Part shown: positions 25,378 to 34,619 of the stretch, one piece after another
Position numbering within the stretch: the stretch's first letter is position 1
How the letters are laid out: the number at the start of each line of letters is the position of its first letter
Assembly (NCBI GenBank): GCA_902571975.1
Contig: CACGED010000001.1
Coordinates: 93,184-157,183, forward strand
Source of the DNA: an uncultured Pelagibacteraceae bacterium
Lineage (GTDB): Bacteria > Pseudomonadota > Alphaproteobacteria > Pelagibacterales > Pelagibacteraceae
DNA length: 64,000 nt
Direction of reading: 5' to 3'
Made by a program: the position numbers and the translations under genes
Notes under the pieces: model-generated
Told to the model about the DNA's origin: nothing
Databases searched by the model: none
What the model saw: the letters and a program-made list of their open reading frames with translations, nothing else

Positions 25378-25819
25378 AGATATTTTTTATGAAGTCTAAA
25401 ACCTCTGCAGCATGGCCCGCTGCCTTAACGTTTCTCCATTCCTTAATGATTTTATTTTTCTCAATAATAAAAGTACTTCTTACTGTACCCATAAATTCTC
25501 GACCCATAAATTTCTTTTTGGCCCAAGCTTTATAAGCTTTTAAAGAAGTTTTATCTTCGTCTGCTAATAGTTCAAATTTTAAATTAAGTTTTTTACTCCA
25601 TTTTTCGTGACTTTCTAAACTATCTTTAGATATTCCAAAAATAGTGCATCCAAGTTTCTCAAATTTACTCAATAGTTTATTAAAATCATTTGTTTCAATT
25701 GTACATCCACTTGTATTATCTTTCGGATAGAAATAGACGATGATAAATTTTGATTTTACTTTACTTAATTCAACAGTTTTACCTGACGTAGATGATAATT
25801 TAAAATTTGGAGCTTTCAT
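25376..25819 (-). CDS. bcp: Thiol peroxidase, Bcp/PrxQ type
   Basis: A 147-residue peroxiredoxin: IVYFYPKDNTSGCTIETNDF carries the peroxidatic Cys, FGISKDSLESHEKW the conserved second block, and RSTFIIEK the substrate-site Arg. The Cys five residues after the peroxidatic one, present in E. coli Bcp, is absent, so it is of the one-Cys subtype or uses another partner. It reduces hydroperoxides. Confidence 0.92.
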   Translation of the reverse strand: MKAPNFKLSSTSGKTVELSKVKSKFIIVYFYPKDNTSGCTIETNDFNKLLSKFEKLGCTIFGISKDSLESHEKWSKKLNLKFELLADEDKTSLKAYKAWAKKKFMGREFMGTVRSTFIIEKNKIIKEWRNVKAAGHAAEVLDFIKNI

Positions 25820-25877
25820 TTAATAACCTTTATTTAATTTATATAGTAATATTTTTAATTTTGTGTAATAAACATTT

Positions 25878-26264
25878 ATGACAATAAAATCAGCATCAAC
25901 TTTAGTCGCAGAAGCTTTAAAAGAAATTAAAACAATATCACCTGAGGAAGCTCTAGAAAAATTAAATAATGATAAATGTAATCTTATCGATATCAGGGAT
26001 GTAAGAGAGTTAGAAAGATTAGGAAGAATAGAAAAGTCTTCTCACATACCAAGAGGAATGCTGGAATTTTGGATGGATCCAGATAGTCAATATTTTAAAG
26101 ATGGTAAAATTGATATGAATAAGGAAATGGTTCTTTTTTGTGCTGGCGGTCTAAGATCAGCACTAGCAACAAAAACATTACAAAGTATGGGTTTTAAAAA
26201 TATTTGCCATGTAGATGGTGGTTTTGGATCAATGCAAAATTCAGGTTTTAAAGTAGTAAAGTAA
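25878..26264 (+). CDS. Rhodanese-like sulfurtransferase
   Basis: A 128-residue single rhodanese domain: NLIDIRDVRELERLGRI near the N-terminal CDC25-like block and the active-site loop FCAGGLRSALA with the catalytic Cys. The six-residue loop fits sulfur transfer. Substrate unknown; single gene. Confidence 0.88.
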   Translation: MTIKSASTLVAEALKEIKTISPEEALEKLNNDKCNLIDIRDVRELERLGRIEKSSHIPRGMLEFWMDPDSQYFKDGKIDMNKEMVLFCAGGLRSALATKTLQSMGFKNICHVDGGFGSMQNSGFKVVK

Positions 26265-26272
26265 TTTAGCTT

Positions 26273-26746
26273 TTAATCTAACAAACTTATTCTTTTAGCG
26301 TAGAACATTCTTATTATCCAATAAATAACTAAACCTAAAGGACCAATAAAGTAAGTAATTATTATTGGAACAAACACTATATATTTAGACATAAATAATT
26401 TTTGACTATCTTTCATCATCCACGCTCCACAAAATAAATTTATTGCTAAAAAATGTGTCCAGAACATAATTAGAAAAGCTTCAGCCTCAAAAAGATTTCT
26501 CAAGTCATACAGACCAAGGTACAACGTAAAATTATAATCAAAATCATATCCAGAAATATAGAAATAATAACCTAGATAAATATAGACAGCTGTTAAAACA
26601 AAAAATGGAAACACAGAAGTAACCAATAATCCACAAATCTTTGACTGTGGAAAAATAATCAGAATTAACCAGAAGGGTATTACACCTATATTTAACCACA
26701 AATAAATCATCTCAATAGTAAAAAAAGCTGCTATTTGTTCAATCAT
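26273..26746 (-). CDS. ABA4-like (DUF4281) membrane protein
   Basis: A 157-residue protein with four to five membrane helices. WTHFLAINLFCGAWMMKDSQ and the near-C-terminal FIGPLGLVIYWIIR match the ABA4-like family, related to a plant protein needed for neoxanthin formation. Its bacterial role is not established; a carotenoid or retinal link is possible in proteorhodopsin-bearing SAR11. Confidence 0.65.
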   Translation of the reverse strand: MIEQIAAFFTIEMIYLWLNIGVIPFWLILIIFPQSKICGLLVTSVFPFFVLTAVYIYLGYYFYISGYDFDYNFTLYLGLYDLRNLFEAEAFLIMFWTHFLAINLFCGAWMMKDSQKLFMSKYIVFVPIIITYFIGPLGLVIYWIIRMFYAKRISLLD

Positions 26747-26775
26747 ATTATTTTTATATTATATTAAATAAAACA

Positions 26776-27339
26776 ATGATTCCCATAAAAAATAAAAAAA
26801 AGACTTTAGAAGTAACCGTTGATGAGATGACGAATTTTGCACTTAATTATGTAGAAAAATTTGCACCATCTAAACAACAATTAAGAACTTATTTATTAAA
26901 AAAATATTTAACATCAAGGAGCCCTAATATAAAAAAAAACGATGTTTCTAATCTCATAGATATTGTTCTTGAGGATTTAGAGAAATCAAAGTTTATAAAC
27001 GATAAGTTTTATTCAGAGTCTAAAGCAAAAAGTTTAATACAAAGAGGATCATCTATAAACAAAATAAGAAATTACTTAATGAATAAAGGTGTAGGTGAAA
27101 AATATATTAAAAATACAATTGAACAAATAAAAGACAAGAATGAAGATCAGGATTTTTTTTCAGCCATAAAAATCTGTAAAAAGAAAAGAATTGGACCATC
27201 AAGACAAGAGGATAATCGACCTTTGTTTTATAAAAAGGATATAGGAGTATTAGCTCGTTCAGGTTTCGATTTTGAAGTTTCAAGAAGAGTTATGGATCTT
27301 GAAAAAGATGAATATTTAAAAATAATTAATCTTCTTTAG
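26776..27339 (+). CDS. recX: Regulatory protein RecX
   Basis: A 187-residue mostly helical protein with repeated three-helix units; LIDIVLEDLEKSKFINDKFY and AKSLIQRGSSINKIRNYLMNKGV are typical RecX repeats. RecX modulates RecA filaments. No recA in the window. Its 3' end overlaps the antisense small membrane gene. Confidence 0.82.
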   Translation: MIPIKNKKKTLEVTVDEMTNFALNYVEKFAPSKQQLRTYLLKKYLTSRSPNIKKNDVSNLIDIVLEDLEKSKFINDKFYSESKAKSLIQRGSSINKIRNYLMNKGVGEKYIKNTIEQIKDKNEDQDFFSAIKICKKKRIGPSRQEDNRPLFYKKDIGVLARSGFDFEVSRRVMDLEKDEYLKIINLL

Positions 27340-27472
27340 TTTTTTTATTTTTTTCTTCTAAATAGTATTGAATTTTATTTCTAATATAATTTTTAACCAT
27401 CACAAATACAATTAAACCAAATATTGATACAGATACAATTATAATTAAAATTATTCTTAATTGTTCGCTCAT
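27326..27472 (-). CDS. 48-residue single-pass membrane protein
   Basis: Too short for usual cut-offs. ATG at 27472 overlaps the cysQ-like stop (TAATG), indicating translational coupling. The protein starts MSEQLRIILIIIVSVSIFGL, giving one strong membrane helix, followed by a charged tail rich in Lys and Glu. No family recognised. Its last 14 bases overlap recX on the other strand. Confidence 0.6.
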   Translation of the reverse strand: MSEQLRIILIIIVSVSIFGLIVFVMVKNYIRNKIQYYLEEKNKKTKED

Positions 27473-28248
27473 TATAAATTTTTACTTCTCTTTAAAATTA
27501 TACTTGGATTTTTAAAATCTTTTTTACCATACGTAATTTCATTGCCATTAAAATCTGTTACTATCCCACCTGCGTTTTCAAGTATCGCATGCCCTGCAGC
27601 TATATCCCATTCGCAAGCTCTTGGCTCAGCAACATACCCATCAAATTCTCCTGTAGCTATTACACAAAATTTAAGAGAACTTTTCATTCGAACGTGTTGC
27701 GTAACTCCTAAATCTTTATGTATTTTTTCAATTTCAGGTTTAAGTTTATTTGAATATGAAACTACTTTTATTGAATCTTTAGGAGTAATTTTTTTACAGT
27801 CTAACTTTATAGTTTTGTTTGAAGTAAATTCATATGATTGATCTTTTCCAAAACTATAAAACATCCTTTTTTTTGCAGGCACATTAATTAAACCAGCAAT
27901 AGCTTTTCCATTTAATATTAATCCAGCATTAATAGTGAATTCCTCACCATCATTTATATAGTCGTATGTTCCGTCAATTGGATCAACTAGCCAGAAGTTT
28001 TTTAAATTAGTTTTAGATTTATTGTGCGAAGTTTCCTCAGAAACAACAGGGATATCTGGCGTCAACTCTAGTAATTTTTTTGTGATAATTTTATTTACCT
28101 CAAGATCACCATTGCTAACAGGAGTATTGTCCGATTTGACTTCCTTATTTAAACCCTCATTTCTTAGTTTTATTGAAACTTCTCCAGCTTCTAAAAAAGT
28201 ATCGATTAGACTTTCCACAACATTTTTTATTTTATCATCATCAATCAT
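27472..28248 (-). CDS. cysQ: Inositol monophosphatase family, CysQ-like 3'(2'),5'-bisphosphate nucleotidase
   Basis: About 258 residues from the preferred ATG at 28248; a TTG at 28269 is possible. Metal and phosphate motifs: VVSEET, WLVDPIDGTYDYIND, and RACEWDIAAGHAILENAGG. CysQ hydrolyses PAP, a by-product of sulfate assimilation, while other members dephosphorylate inositol phosphate. The start overlaps the stop of the DUF3553-like gene (ATGATTGA), so the three small-spaced genes 28414-27326 form one translationally coupled operon. Confidence 0.85.
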   Translation of the reverse strand: MIDDDKIKNVVESLIDTFLEAGEVSIKLRNEGLNKEVKSDNTPVSNGDLEVNKIITKKLLELTPDIPVVSEETSHNKSKTNLKNFWLVDPIDGTYDYINDGEEFTINAGLILNGKAIAGLINVPAKKRMFYSFGKDQSYEFTSNKTIKLDCKKITPKDSIKVVSYSNKLKPEIEKIHKDLGVTQHVRMKSSLKFCVIATGEFDGYVAEPRACEWDIAAGHAILENAGGIVTDFNGNEITYGKKDFKNPSIILKRSKNL

Positions 28249-28414
28249 TACTAATTCTTTCAAGTTCAATATTATTTGAGTTTATTACTTTTTTTCCAAC
28301 ATTTTGGAAATTAACAGTTACTTTGTTATTAATTATTGACTGGACTTGACCAATTCCCCAACCTTTATTTGCCGGATTAATAACTTTGTCACCTGGCTCA
28401 AAATCTAAAATCAT
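28241..28414 (-). CDS. DUF3553-like small protein
   Basis: A 57-residue ORF read directly from the sequence. It begins [20 protein letters not shown] and continues [20 protein letters not shown], matching the pattern of DUF3553 proteins (a beta-barrel-like KOW/Tudor fold resembling the CarD/UvrD C-terminal domain). Function unknown; it may bind RNA polymerase or nucleic acid. Overlaps the downstream cysQ-like gene by eight bases. Confidence 0.8.
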   Translation of the reverse strand: MILDFEPGDKVINPANKGWGIGQVQSIINNKVTVNFQNVGKKVINSNNIELERISND

Positions 28415-28455
28415 TTAATTTAACTTATAATAGAAATAAGTATAAATACCATCAA

Positions 28456-29574
28456 ATGAATTTACAAACTAACTCATTAGGATTTAATAAAAAAACATCA
28501 GAAACAACTGTTGTAGTTGCCATGTCAGGGGGCGTTGACTCGTCTACAGTGGCAGGAATGATGAAAAAAGAAGGGTATAAAGTTATTGGAATTACTTTGA
28601 AACTATATAACGATGGCAAAGAAGTTGCCGCTTCAAAACAATGCTGTTCTGGTCAAGATATTATGGATGCAAAAAGAGTTGCACATAAATTAGATATTGA
28701 ACATAAGATTTTATATTACCAAGATAAGTTTAAACAAGGTGTTATAGATAACTTTGTTGAAAGTTATTTAAAGGGCGAAACACCAATACCATGCGTACAA
28801 TGTAACCAGACAGTTAAATTCAAAGATTTGTTTGAATTTTCAAAAGATTTAAATGCTGATGCGCTAATCACAGGTCACTATGTAAAAAGTTATACAGAAA
28901 ATAATTTAACTAATATGTATAGAGCTATTGATGAAAATCGAGATCAAAGCTATTTTTTATTTAATACAACAAGAGAGCAATTAAATTATATTAGATTTCC
29001 ACTAGGTGGACTTCTTAAAGACAAAACGAGAGAAATTGCAAAAAATCTGAATTTGAATGTTGCTGATAAACCAGATAGTCAAGATATATGCTTTGTACCC
29101 AATGGAGATTATGCATCAGTAATTAAAAAGTTCAAGCCAGAGTCATACAAAAAAGGAAATATAAAAAATTTGGATGGTAAAGTGGTCGGAGTACACGATG
29201 GAATAGTTAATTTTACTATTGGACAAAGAAAAGGTATTAAGGTTTCAAACGAAGAACCATTTTATGTAATAAAAATTGATGCTAATAAAAATGAAATATT
29301 TATTGGCCCGAAAGAAGAATTATCAAAAACAAGTATTAATTTAAGAGATTTAAATTTACTAGTTGAAAGAGAAGAGTTTAGTGAGAATATTTTAGTAAAA
29401 GTTAGATCGACTGGAAAACTTTTAGATGCAAAAATACATATTCAAAATGAAAATTCTGCAAATGTTGATTTATTAAATCCAGAATATGGTATTTCACCTG
29501 GTCAAGCTTGTGTATTTTACAAGAAAGACCAATTTGGTCATAAAGTTTTAGGTGGTGGTTGGATTAAAGATTAA
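28456..29574 (+). CDS. mnmA: tRNA-specific 2-thiouridylase MnmA
   Basis: A 372-residue enzyme. PP-loop [14 protein letters not shown], the Cys pair region [11 protein letters not shown], and [15 protein letters not shown] with the second catalytic Cys. It activates U34 of tRNA-Glu, -Gln and -Lys with ATP and inserts sulfur. A 15-residue lead precedes the first strand. Convergent with the tiny basic gene at 29581. Confidence 0.95.
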   Translation: MNLQTNSLGFNKKTSETTVVVAMSGGVDSSTVAGMMKKEGYKVIGITLKLYNDGKEVAASKQCCSGQDIMDAKRVAHKLDIEHKILYYQDKFKQGVIDNFVESYLKGETPIPCVQCNQTVKFKDLFEFSKDLNADALITGHYVKSYTENNLTNMYRAIDENRDQSYFLFNTTREQLNYIRFPLGGLLKDKTREIAKNLNLNVADKPDSQDICFVPNGDYASVIKKFKPESYKKGNIKNLDGKVVGVHDGIVNFTIGQRKGIKVSNEEPFYVIKIDANKNEIFIGPKEELSKTSINLRDLNLLVEREEFSENILVKVRSTGKLLDAKIHIQNENSANVDLLNPEYGISPGQACVFYKKDQFGHKVLGGGWIKD

Positions 29575-29580
29575 AAATTT

Positions 29581-29664
29581 CTATTTCTTTTTATTTTTTT
29601 TTCTAGCTCTTCTCTTTTTCGAGCCCATTTTTCTTCGGCCTCTGTGCTTTTTTGGGTATCCCAT
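29581..29664 (-). CDS. 27-residue highly basic protein
   Basis: A tiny ORF beginning MGYPKKHRGRRKMGSKKRRA and ending in an Arg/Lys/Asn stretch; about two thirds of its residues are Lys, Arg or His. AAGGAG lies three bases before the ATT-ATG junction, one of the best ribosome sites in the window. Composition resembles very small ribosomal or ribosome-associated proteins (bL36, bTHX, AURKAIP1-like), but it matches none I can name. It ends seven bases from the convergent mnmA stop. Confidence 0.6.
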   Translation of the reverse strand: MGYPKKHRGRRKMGSKKRRARKKNKKK

Positions 29665-29739
29665 AATCTCCTTAGTTTTACTATTTTATTGACTTATTTG
29701 GTGGATATAGCATTGTCCTAACTACATATCAAATTTTTT

Positions 29740-30915
29740 ATGGACTATTCCTTTAAAACTTTTTTAAAGCATACTGCTAAAGATTTTCATAACCAATCAG
29801 TAAATCCACCAGTTGTTAGGGCATCTACTATAATTTTTAAATCTATGCAAGATTTAAGAAGAACTCAAAGAATGGCTTTAAAGAAACCATTAGGAGGACA
29901 CCATGACTATGGCAGAAAAGGTACATCAACAACTTTCATATTGCAAAAAATACTCACAAAACTAGAAGAGTCTTATAATGTATTCTTAACACCAACTGGA
30001 TTTGGTTCTGTTTTTCTTTCTATCTTCAGCGTGACTAGACCAGGAGATGAGATATTAATTTCAGATCCATTATACAATCCAACCAGAAATTTAAGCGAAA
30101 ACTATCTTAAAGAGTTTGGTATCAAAACAAAATTTTATAACCCACATGACTTAAAGTCACTAGAAAAAAGTGTAACAAATAAAACAAAATTAATTTATGT
30201 TGAGTGCCCAGGCAGTAACACCTTTGAGTTTCAAGATCTTTCCAAGATTATTTCTATTGCAAAAAAAAATAATATATTTACAGCAATTGATAACACATGG
30301 GCCACACCTTACTTTTTAAAACCTATCAAATTAGGGTTTGACATGTCCATTGTATCTGCAACAAAATATTATTCAGGTCATTCTGATGTAATGGGTGGTA
30401 GCTTAGCAGTTAATAAAAAAGTTTATAAACATGTAAAAAAAGCAGATGATATTTTAGGATTGAGACTTGGACCAGATGATGCTTACTTAATTACCAGAGG
30501 CTTGAGAACCTTGGATATAAGATTAGATAAACATGAATCCAATGCTAAAAAAGTTTGCGAGTTCCTTTCAAAAAGTAAAAAAGTAAAACTTTTATACCCT
30601 TATAAAAAGAGTTCATTTAATTTTAAAATGTGGAAAAAATATTATTCAGGGTCTTCAGGTCTTATGGGTTTAATCATAAAATCAAAAAGTAGAAAATCAG
30701 TTTTAAAATTTGTAAATTCGTTAAAATTGTTTGGTCATGGATATAGTTGGGGAGGCTTTGAAAGTTTAGCATTGCTGCAAAGTGATATTGAGATGGGAGA
30801 TAGAAAATTCCTTAATTTAAACAAAAATGAACACTTAGTAAGATTACATATAGGACTAGAAGACCCAAAAGATTTAATTGCAGATATCAGAAAAAGCCTT
30901 ATGCTCGTTAAATGA
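29740..30915 (+). CDS. metC: Cystathionine beta-lyase / gamma-synthase family PLP enzyme
   Basis: A 391-residue Cys/Met-metabolism PLP enzyme. YGRKGTSTTFILQK, TPTGFGSVFLSIFSV, the cofactor Asp in FTAIDNTWATP, the Schiff-base Lys in VSATKYYSGHSDVMGG and the C-terminal GYSWGGFESLALL and RLHIGLEDPKDLIADI are all typical. Cystathionine beta-lyase is the best guess from the tail (GLED); O-acyl-homoserine sulfhydrylase is less likely. Its last four bases overlap the MFS start (ATGA). Confidence 0.85.
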   Translation: MDYSFKTFLKHTAKDFHNQSVNPPVVRASTIIFKSMQDLRRTQRMALKKPLGGHHDYGRKGTSTTFILQKILTKLEESYNVFLTPTGFGSVFLSIFSVTRPGDEILISDPLYNPTRNLSENYLKEFGIKTKFYNPHDLKSLEKSVTNKTKLIYVECPGSNTFEFQDLSKIISIAKKNNIFTAIDNTWATPYFLKPIKLGFDMSIVSATKYYSGHSDVMGGSLAVNKKVYKHVKKADDILGLRLGPDDAYLITRGLRTLDIRLDKHESNAKKVCEFLSKSKKVKLLYPYKKSSFNFKMWKKYYSGSSGLMGLIIKSKSRKSVLKFVNSLKLFGHGYSWGGFESLALLQSDIEMGDRKFLNLNKNEHLVRLHIGLEDPKDLIADIRKSLMLVK

Positions 30916-32135
30916 GCGTAGAAAAATTTTTCACTAGTAAAAAGGCCCTAATCACACTTGCAGCAGCTTCATTAACAGTTATTTTTGCAATGGGTATTAG
31001 GCAAACATTTGGTCTTTTTTTTTTTGATTTCAATGCAGATCTAAATATTTCTATTTCACATTTTGGTTTTGTAATCGGGTTGCAACTTTTAATGTGGGGG
31101 ATATTTAGTCCAGTTTTTGGTTTCATCACTGATAAATATGGAGGAGCAACAGCTATTTTTGTTGGTTTTTTATTTTTTTTAGCGGGGCTATTACTTTTTT
31201 ACTCAGGTCTTAACACTGGGCACTATTTTACACTTACAATTGGAGTGTTAATAGGTATTGGACTAGGTGGCACCGCTATTAGCATTCCTGTATCTGTTGT
31301 AGCCAAACATTTTCCAGCTTCGAATAGAACAATTGCTACAGGCATTGTTACTTGCGCAGGATCTTTTGGTTTTTTTGTTTCACCTTTATTGGTCAGATAT
31401 TCTCTAATTGAAATGGGTTGGGAAATTACCATCTTATACTTTTGCTTTCTTTTAGGCATGGGATTAATTGTTGCTTTATTTGTCAATACACCCAAAGTTC
31501 CAGTAGGTAGTAGTAATCTAGATAATAATCAAACAGCATCGGAAGCTCTTAAAGAAGCTTTTGGAAATAAAAGCTTTATTTTTTTAACTCTTGGATTTTT
31601 TGTTTGTGGTTGGCACATTGCTTTAGTTGCAACACATATCCCAACTTATATGATGGATAGAGGTTTGCCTGATTGGACGGCCGCAATGATATTAGCATTA
31701 GTTGGTGTATTTAATATGATAGGAACAATTGGGGCAGGATTTTTAGCCACTAGGTATAGTAAAAAAAAAGTACTAAGCGCAATCTATTTTTTAAGAGGTG
31801 TATCATTAATTTATTTTATATTTTTACCACCAAGCGTATTTAATTGTGTTGTCTTTGGAGTTACCTTTGGCCTTCTATGGCTTTCTACAGTACCTCCAAC
31901 AAATGGGATAGTTGGGCATATATTTGGAACAAAACATCTAGGTCTTTTATACGGTATAGTTTTTGTTAGTCATCAAGTTGGATCTTTCCTTGGAGCATAT
32001 CTAGGGGGAGTTTTTTATGAGATGCATGGTAATTTTGACTATGCTTGGTACGCATCTATCGCATTATCAATTTTTGCAGGTGTGATACACTTACCTATAA
32101 TAGAGAAAACAATTGAAAGAGTTCAGCCAGCATAA
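30912..32135 (+). CDS. MFS transporter, oxalate/formate-antiporter-like
   Basis: A 407-residue major facilitator with twelve helices. GFITDKYGG is the MFS loop-2 motif; IGLGGTAISIPVSVVAKHFP and GIVTCAGSFGFFVSPLLV resemble monocarboxylate/OFA carriers. It is translationally coupled to the metC-like gene, suggesting an amino-acid or keto-acid substrate, which is inference. Confidence 0.85.
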   Translation: MSVEKFFTSKKALITLAAASLTVIFAMGIRQTFGLFFFDFNADLNISISHFGFVIGLQLLMWGIFSPVFGFITDKYGGATAIFVGFLFFLAGLLLFYSGLNTGHYFTLTIGVLIGIGLGGTAISIPVSVVAKHFPASNRTIATGIVTCAGSFGFFVSPLLVRYSLIEMGWEITILYFCFLLGMGLIVALFVNTPKVPVGSSNLDNNQTASEALKEAFGNKSFIFLTLGFFVCGWHIALVATHIPTYMMDRGLPDWTAAMILALVGVFNMIGTIGAGFLATRYSKKKVLSAIYFLRGVSLIYFIFLPPSVFNCVVFGVTFGLLWLSTVPPTNGIVGHIFGTKHLGLLYGIVFVSHQVGSFLGAYLGGVFYEMHGNFDYAWYASIALSIFAGVIHLPIIEKTIERVQPA

Positions 32136-33327
32136 ATTTAAGTATAATAAATATTTAGAAAAACTTTATCAGTCTAATAAGCCCCTTATTATCTATAAAG
32201 TTGATGGGGGCTATAATATTTATACGGATTTTTCAAAGAAAATAACTCTTAATAAAAATAACATTGCAAAATTTTTAGATAGCTTTTCTTCAAAAAAATA
32301 TAGAAAAGAAACCGACTTATATGTGGGATTTTTTGGTTATGAGATTTTATGTAATCTTTTAAATTTATCTTTAAAAAATCAAAAAAAAATGAACTTCTAC
32401 AAAGGTATTTTTTATAAGCCTGAAACTTTAATCAAAATAAGAAACAAAATTATAATTCATTCAAATTTAAAAAAAGATGAATTCAATGAAGTTTTTCAAA
32501 AAACTAAAATTCTTAGCCCTTTCAAACTAAATATAGAATTTAATAAATACCAAAAAATATTTGATGCATTTTCTAGAAAAATTAGAGAAGGAGAAACTTA
32601 TCAAATAAAAATATGTACAAAATATAAGAACAAATCGACTATTAATTCAATAAATTTCTTTTGGAAACTAATGAAGATTAACTCATCACCCGAGTCTTTT
32701 ATGATCAGAGATAAAGATTACTCTATAGTTAGCTGTTCCCCTGAGACTTTAATCAATAGAGTTGGCAATTTTATTAATACTAAACCTATTGCTGGCACCT
32801 TAAAAAAAAATAAATATACAACAAAGTCTAAAGCTCTCAAATTCTTTAGAAATAACAACAAAGAAACTAAAGAGCATAATATGATTGTAGATCTTGAGAG
32901 AAATGATCTATCTAGAATATGTAAACCAGGTACAGTAAAAATTAAAAAGCAAAAATATGTAGAAGAATATAAGCACCTATATCACTATGTAACTAGTATT
33001 ATTGGAAAATTAAATCAAAAAACATCTGTTAAAGAAATAATTAAGTCAATGATGCCAGGTGGATCTGTCATTGGTTGTCCTAAAATAAGAACATTGGAAT
33101 TACTTAATTCGCAAGAAAAGGAAGATAGAAATATTTTTACTGGGAGTTTTGGGTATATAAAATTTAATGAAGATATGAGGTTTAATATAATTATTAGATC
33201 AATTTTAAATTTTAAAAATAGATCAGAAATATCTGCAGCCTCTGGAGTTGTGTTGGATAGTAATTCAAAGAAAGAATTCAATGAAAACTTTATTAAAGCA
33301 AAATCACTTTTAGAATTATATAAATGA
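32113..33327 (+). CDS. pabB: Aminodeoxychorismate synthase component I
   Basis: A 404-residue chorismate-binding enzyme. FSRKIREGETYQIKICTKY, NMIVDLERNDLSRI, MMPGGSVIGCPKIRTLELL and the C-terminal SAASGVVLDSNSKKEF are conserved ADC/anthranilate synthase blocks. The PIAGTLKK segment contains the Lys of the PIKGT/PIAGT region. No ATG is found near the N-terminus; TTG at 32113, inside the MFS 3' end, is the likely start. With pabA and pabC next to it, the product is para-aminobenzoate for folate. Confidence 0.85.
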   Translation: MKEFSQHKFKYNKYLEKLYQSNKPLIIYKVDGGYNIYTDFSKKITLNKNNIAKFLDSFSSKKYRKETDLYVGFFGYEILCNLLNLSLKNQKKMNFYKGIFYKPETLIKIRNKIIIHSNLKKDEFNEVFQKTKILSPFKLNIEFNKYQKIFDAFSRKIREGETYQIKICTKYKNKSTINSINFFWKLMKINSSPESFMIRDKDYSIVSCSPETLINRVGNFINTKPIAGTLKKNKYTTKSKALKFFRNNNKETKEHNMIVDLERNDLSRICKPGTVKIKKQKYVEEYKHLYHYVTSIIGKLNQKTSVKEIIKSMMPGGSVIGCPKIRTLELLNSQEKEDRNIFTGSFGYIKFNEDMRFNIIIRSILNFKNRSEISAASGVVLDSNSKKEFNENFIKAKSLLELYK

Positions 33328-33881
33328 TTTATATTATTGATCATCAAGATTCATTTACTTGGAATGTAGTTCATCAATTTTCTGAATTTGACGAAGTTTA
33401 TTGCTCAAATTACTTTGATATAAATAAAAAAGTATTGGATAAATCTAAAACAATAGTATTTTCCCCTGGACCAGGGGCACCCAAAGATTACCCAACATCT
33501 ATAAAGATTTATAATAAATACAAAGGAACAAAAAAAATTATTGGTATTTGTCTTGGTTATCAATTGATCTTACACAGTGAAAATGGAAAAATTATTCAAC
33601 AAAAAAATATTTATCACGGTTTTCAATCGACTGTAAAAGTTACAAGTAATCATTCTATTTTTAAAAAAAATTTAATTTTTAAAGTTGGCAGGTATCACTC
33701 ACTTAAGCTAAAAGAACCTTTTTTAAATGAAAACTTTAATATCACTATGAGATGTACTAAATCTGATATAGCAATGGGTTTCGAAAATACTCAAGATGAT
33801 GTATATGGGTTTCAATTTCACCCAGAATCTTTTTTGACAAATAATGGTAAAATACTTATTAAAAAAATCTTATCAGCGTAA
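33324..33881 (+). CDS. pabA: Aminodeoxychorismate/anthranilate synthase glutamine amidotransferase
   Basis: A 185-residue class-I glutamine amidotransferase. IIDHQDSFTWNVVHQF at the start, FSPGPGAPKD, the nucleophile Cys in GICLGYQLI and the His-Glu pair in FQFHPESFLT. It supplies ammonia to PabB; it overlaps pabB by four bases and pabC by 38. Confidence 0.9.
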   Translation: MIYIIDHQDSFTWNVVHQFSEFDEVYCSNYFDINKKVLDKSKTIVFSPGPGAPKDYPTSIKIYNKYKGTKKIIGICLGYQLILHSENGKIIQQKNIYHGFQSTVKVTSNHSIFKKNLIFKVGRYHSLKLKEPFLNENFNITMRCTKSDIAMGFENTQDDVYGFQFHPESFLTNNGKILIKKILSA

Positions 33882-34614
33882 AGACTTTAAAGAAATTGAG
33901 TTTGATAGTCTATGGAATAAGGATGGAGTTTTTACAACAATGTGGATCTATAATAAGCCACCTAAAATTCTTTTTTTTAAAACACACATTGACAATTTAA
34001 TTAAATCATTAAAGGCCTATAAGATCTATGAAAAAGGAATAAAAAGTAAAATATTAAAATTAATAAATGAAAATATAGATAAAACAAAATCTTACAATCA
34101 TTTACTTAGAGTTGCTTTAAATAAAAAAACTATTTCAATATCACTTAGAGACAGAGTTAAACCTAAGCAAAAATTTGGTATTAAATTAGTCCAATATGAA
34201 AGAGTGAAACCAGAATATAAAAATTTAAAATACAAAAAAATACTAGGATATCTATCTAAAATGAATACATCTAAAGAAGACATTGCTTTATGCGTAAATG
34301 ATAAAATATATGAAACCGGAACTTCAAATTTATTGTTTGTAAAAAAAAACAAAATTTATTCACCAAAAAACAAATATTATAAAGGAACTAATTTAAAATT
34401 TTATGAAAAAAAATTTAATATAACTAAAAAAGATATTTATCTAAAAGAATTAAATCAATTTGACGAAATTTTATTAGTCGGTTCTGGCAAAGGTGTTGTT
34501 TCTACAAGTTATATTGTAGATAGCAATTGGAAGAGAAGAAAAAGCAAAATATTTAATTCAATTTTTAAAACTTTTAAAAAAGAATTTAAAAAAAAGAAAT
34601 ATATTTATAATTAA
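33844..34614 (+). CDS. pabC: Class-IV aminotransferase, aminodeoxychorismate lyase type
   Basis: A 256-residue class-IV PLP protein: FDSLWNKDGVFTTMWIYNKP replaces the usual FETLR block, ALCVNDKIYETGTSNLLFV holds the conserved cofactor-site ETGTSN, and LLVGSGKGVVSTSYI the C-terminal block. The Lys expected for the Schiff base lies in KILGYLSKMN. Position after pabBA makes 4-amino-4-deoxychorismate lyase the best call. Very Lys-rich and AT-rich; start overlaps pabA by 38 bases, so a later start is possible. Confidence 0.78.
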   Translation: MVKYLLKKSYQRKDFKEIEFDSLWNKDGVFTTMWIYNKPPKILFFKTHIDNLIKSLKAYKIYEKGIKSKILKLINENIDKTKSYNHLLRVALNKKTISISLRDRVKPKQKFGIKLVQYERVKPEYKNLKYKKILGYLSKMNTSKEDIALCVNDKIYETGTSNLLFVKKNKIYSPKNKYYKGTNLKFYEKKFNITKKDIYLKELNQFDEILLVGSGKGVVSTSYIVDSNWKRRKSKIFNSIFKTFKKEFKKKKYIYN

Positions 34615-34619
34615 AAAAA

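Noticed and set aside
27461..27841. 126-codon plus-strand frame opposite cysQ
   Set aside because: Antisense shadow of a well-conserved phosphatase; no ribosome site or recognisable protein.
29690..29739. Possible SAM riboswitch before the metC-like gene
   Set aside because: The leader is too short and has no recognisable SAM aptamer elements.
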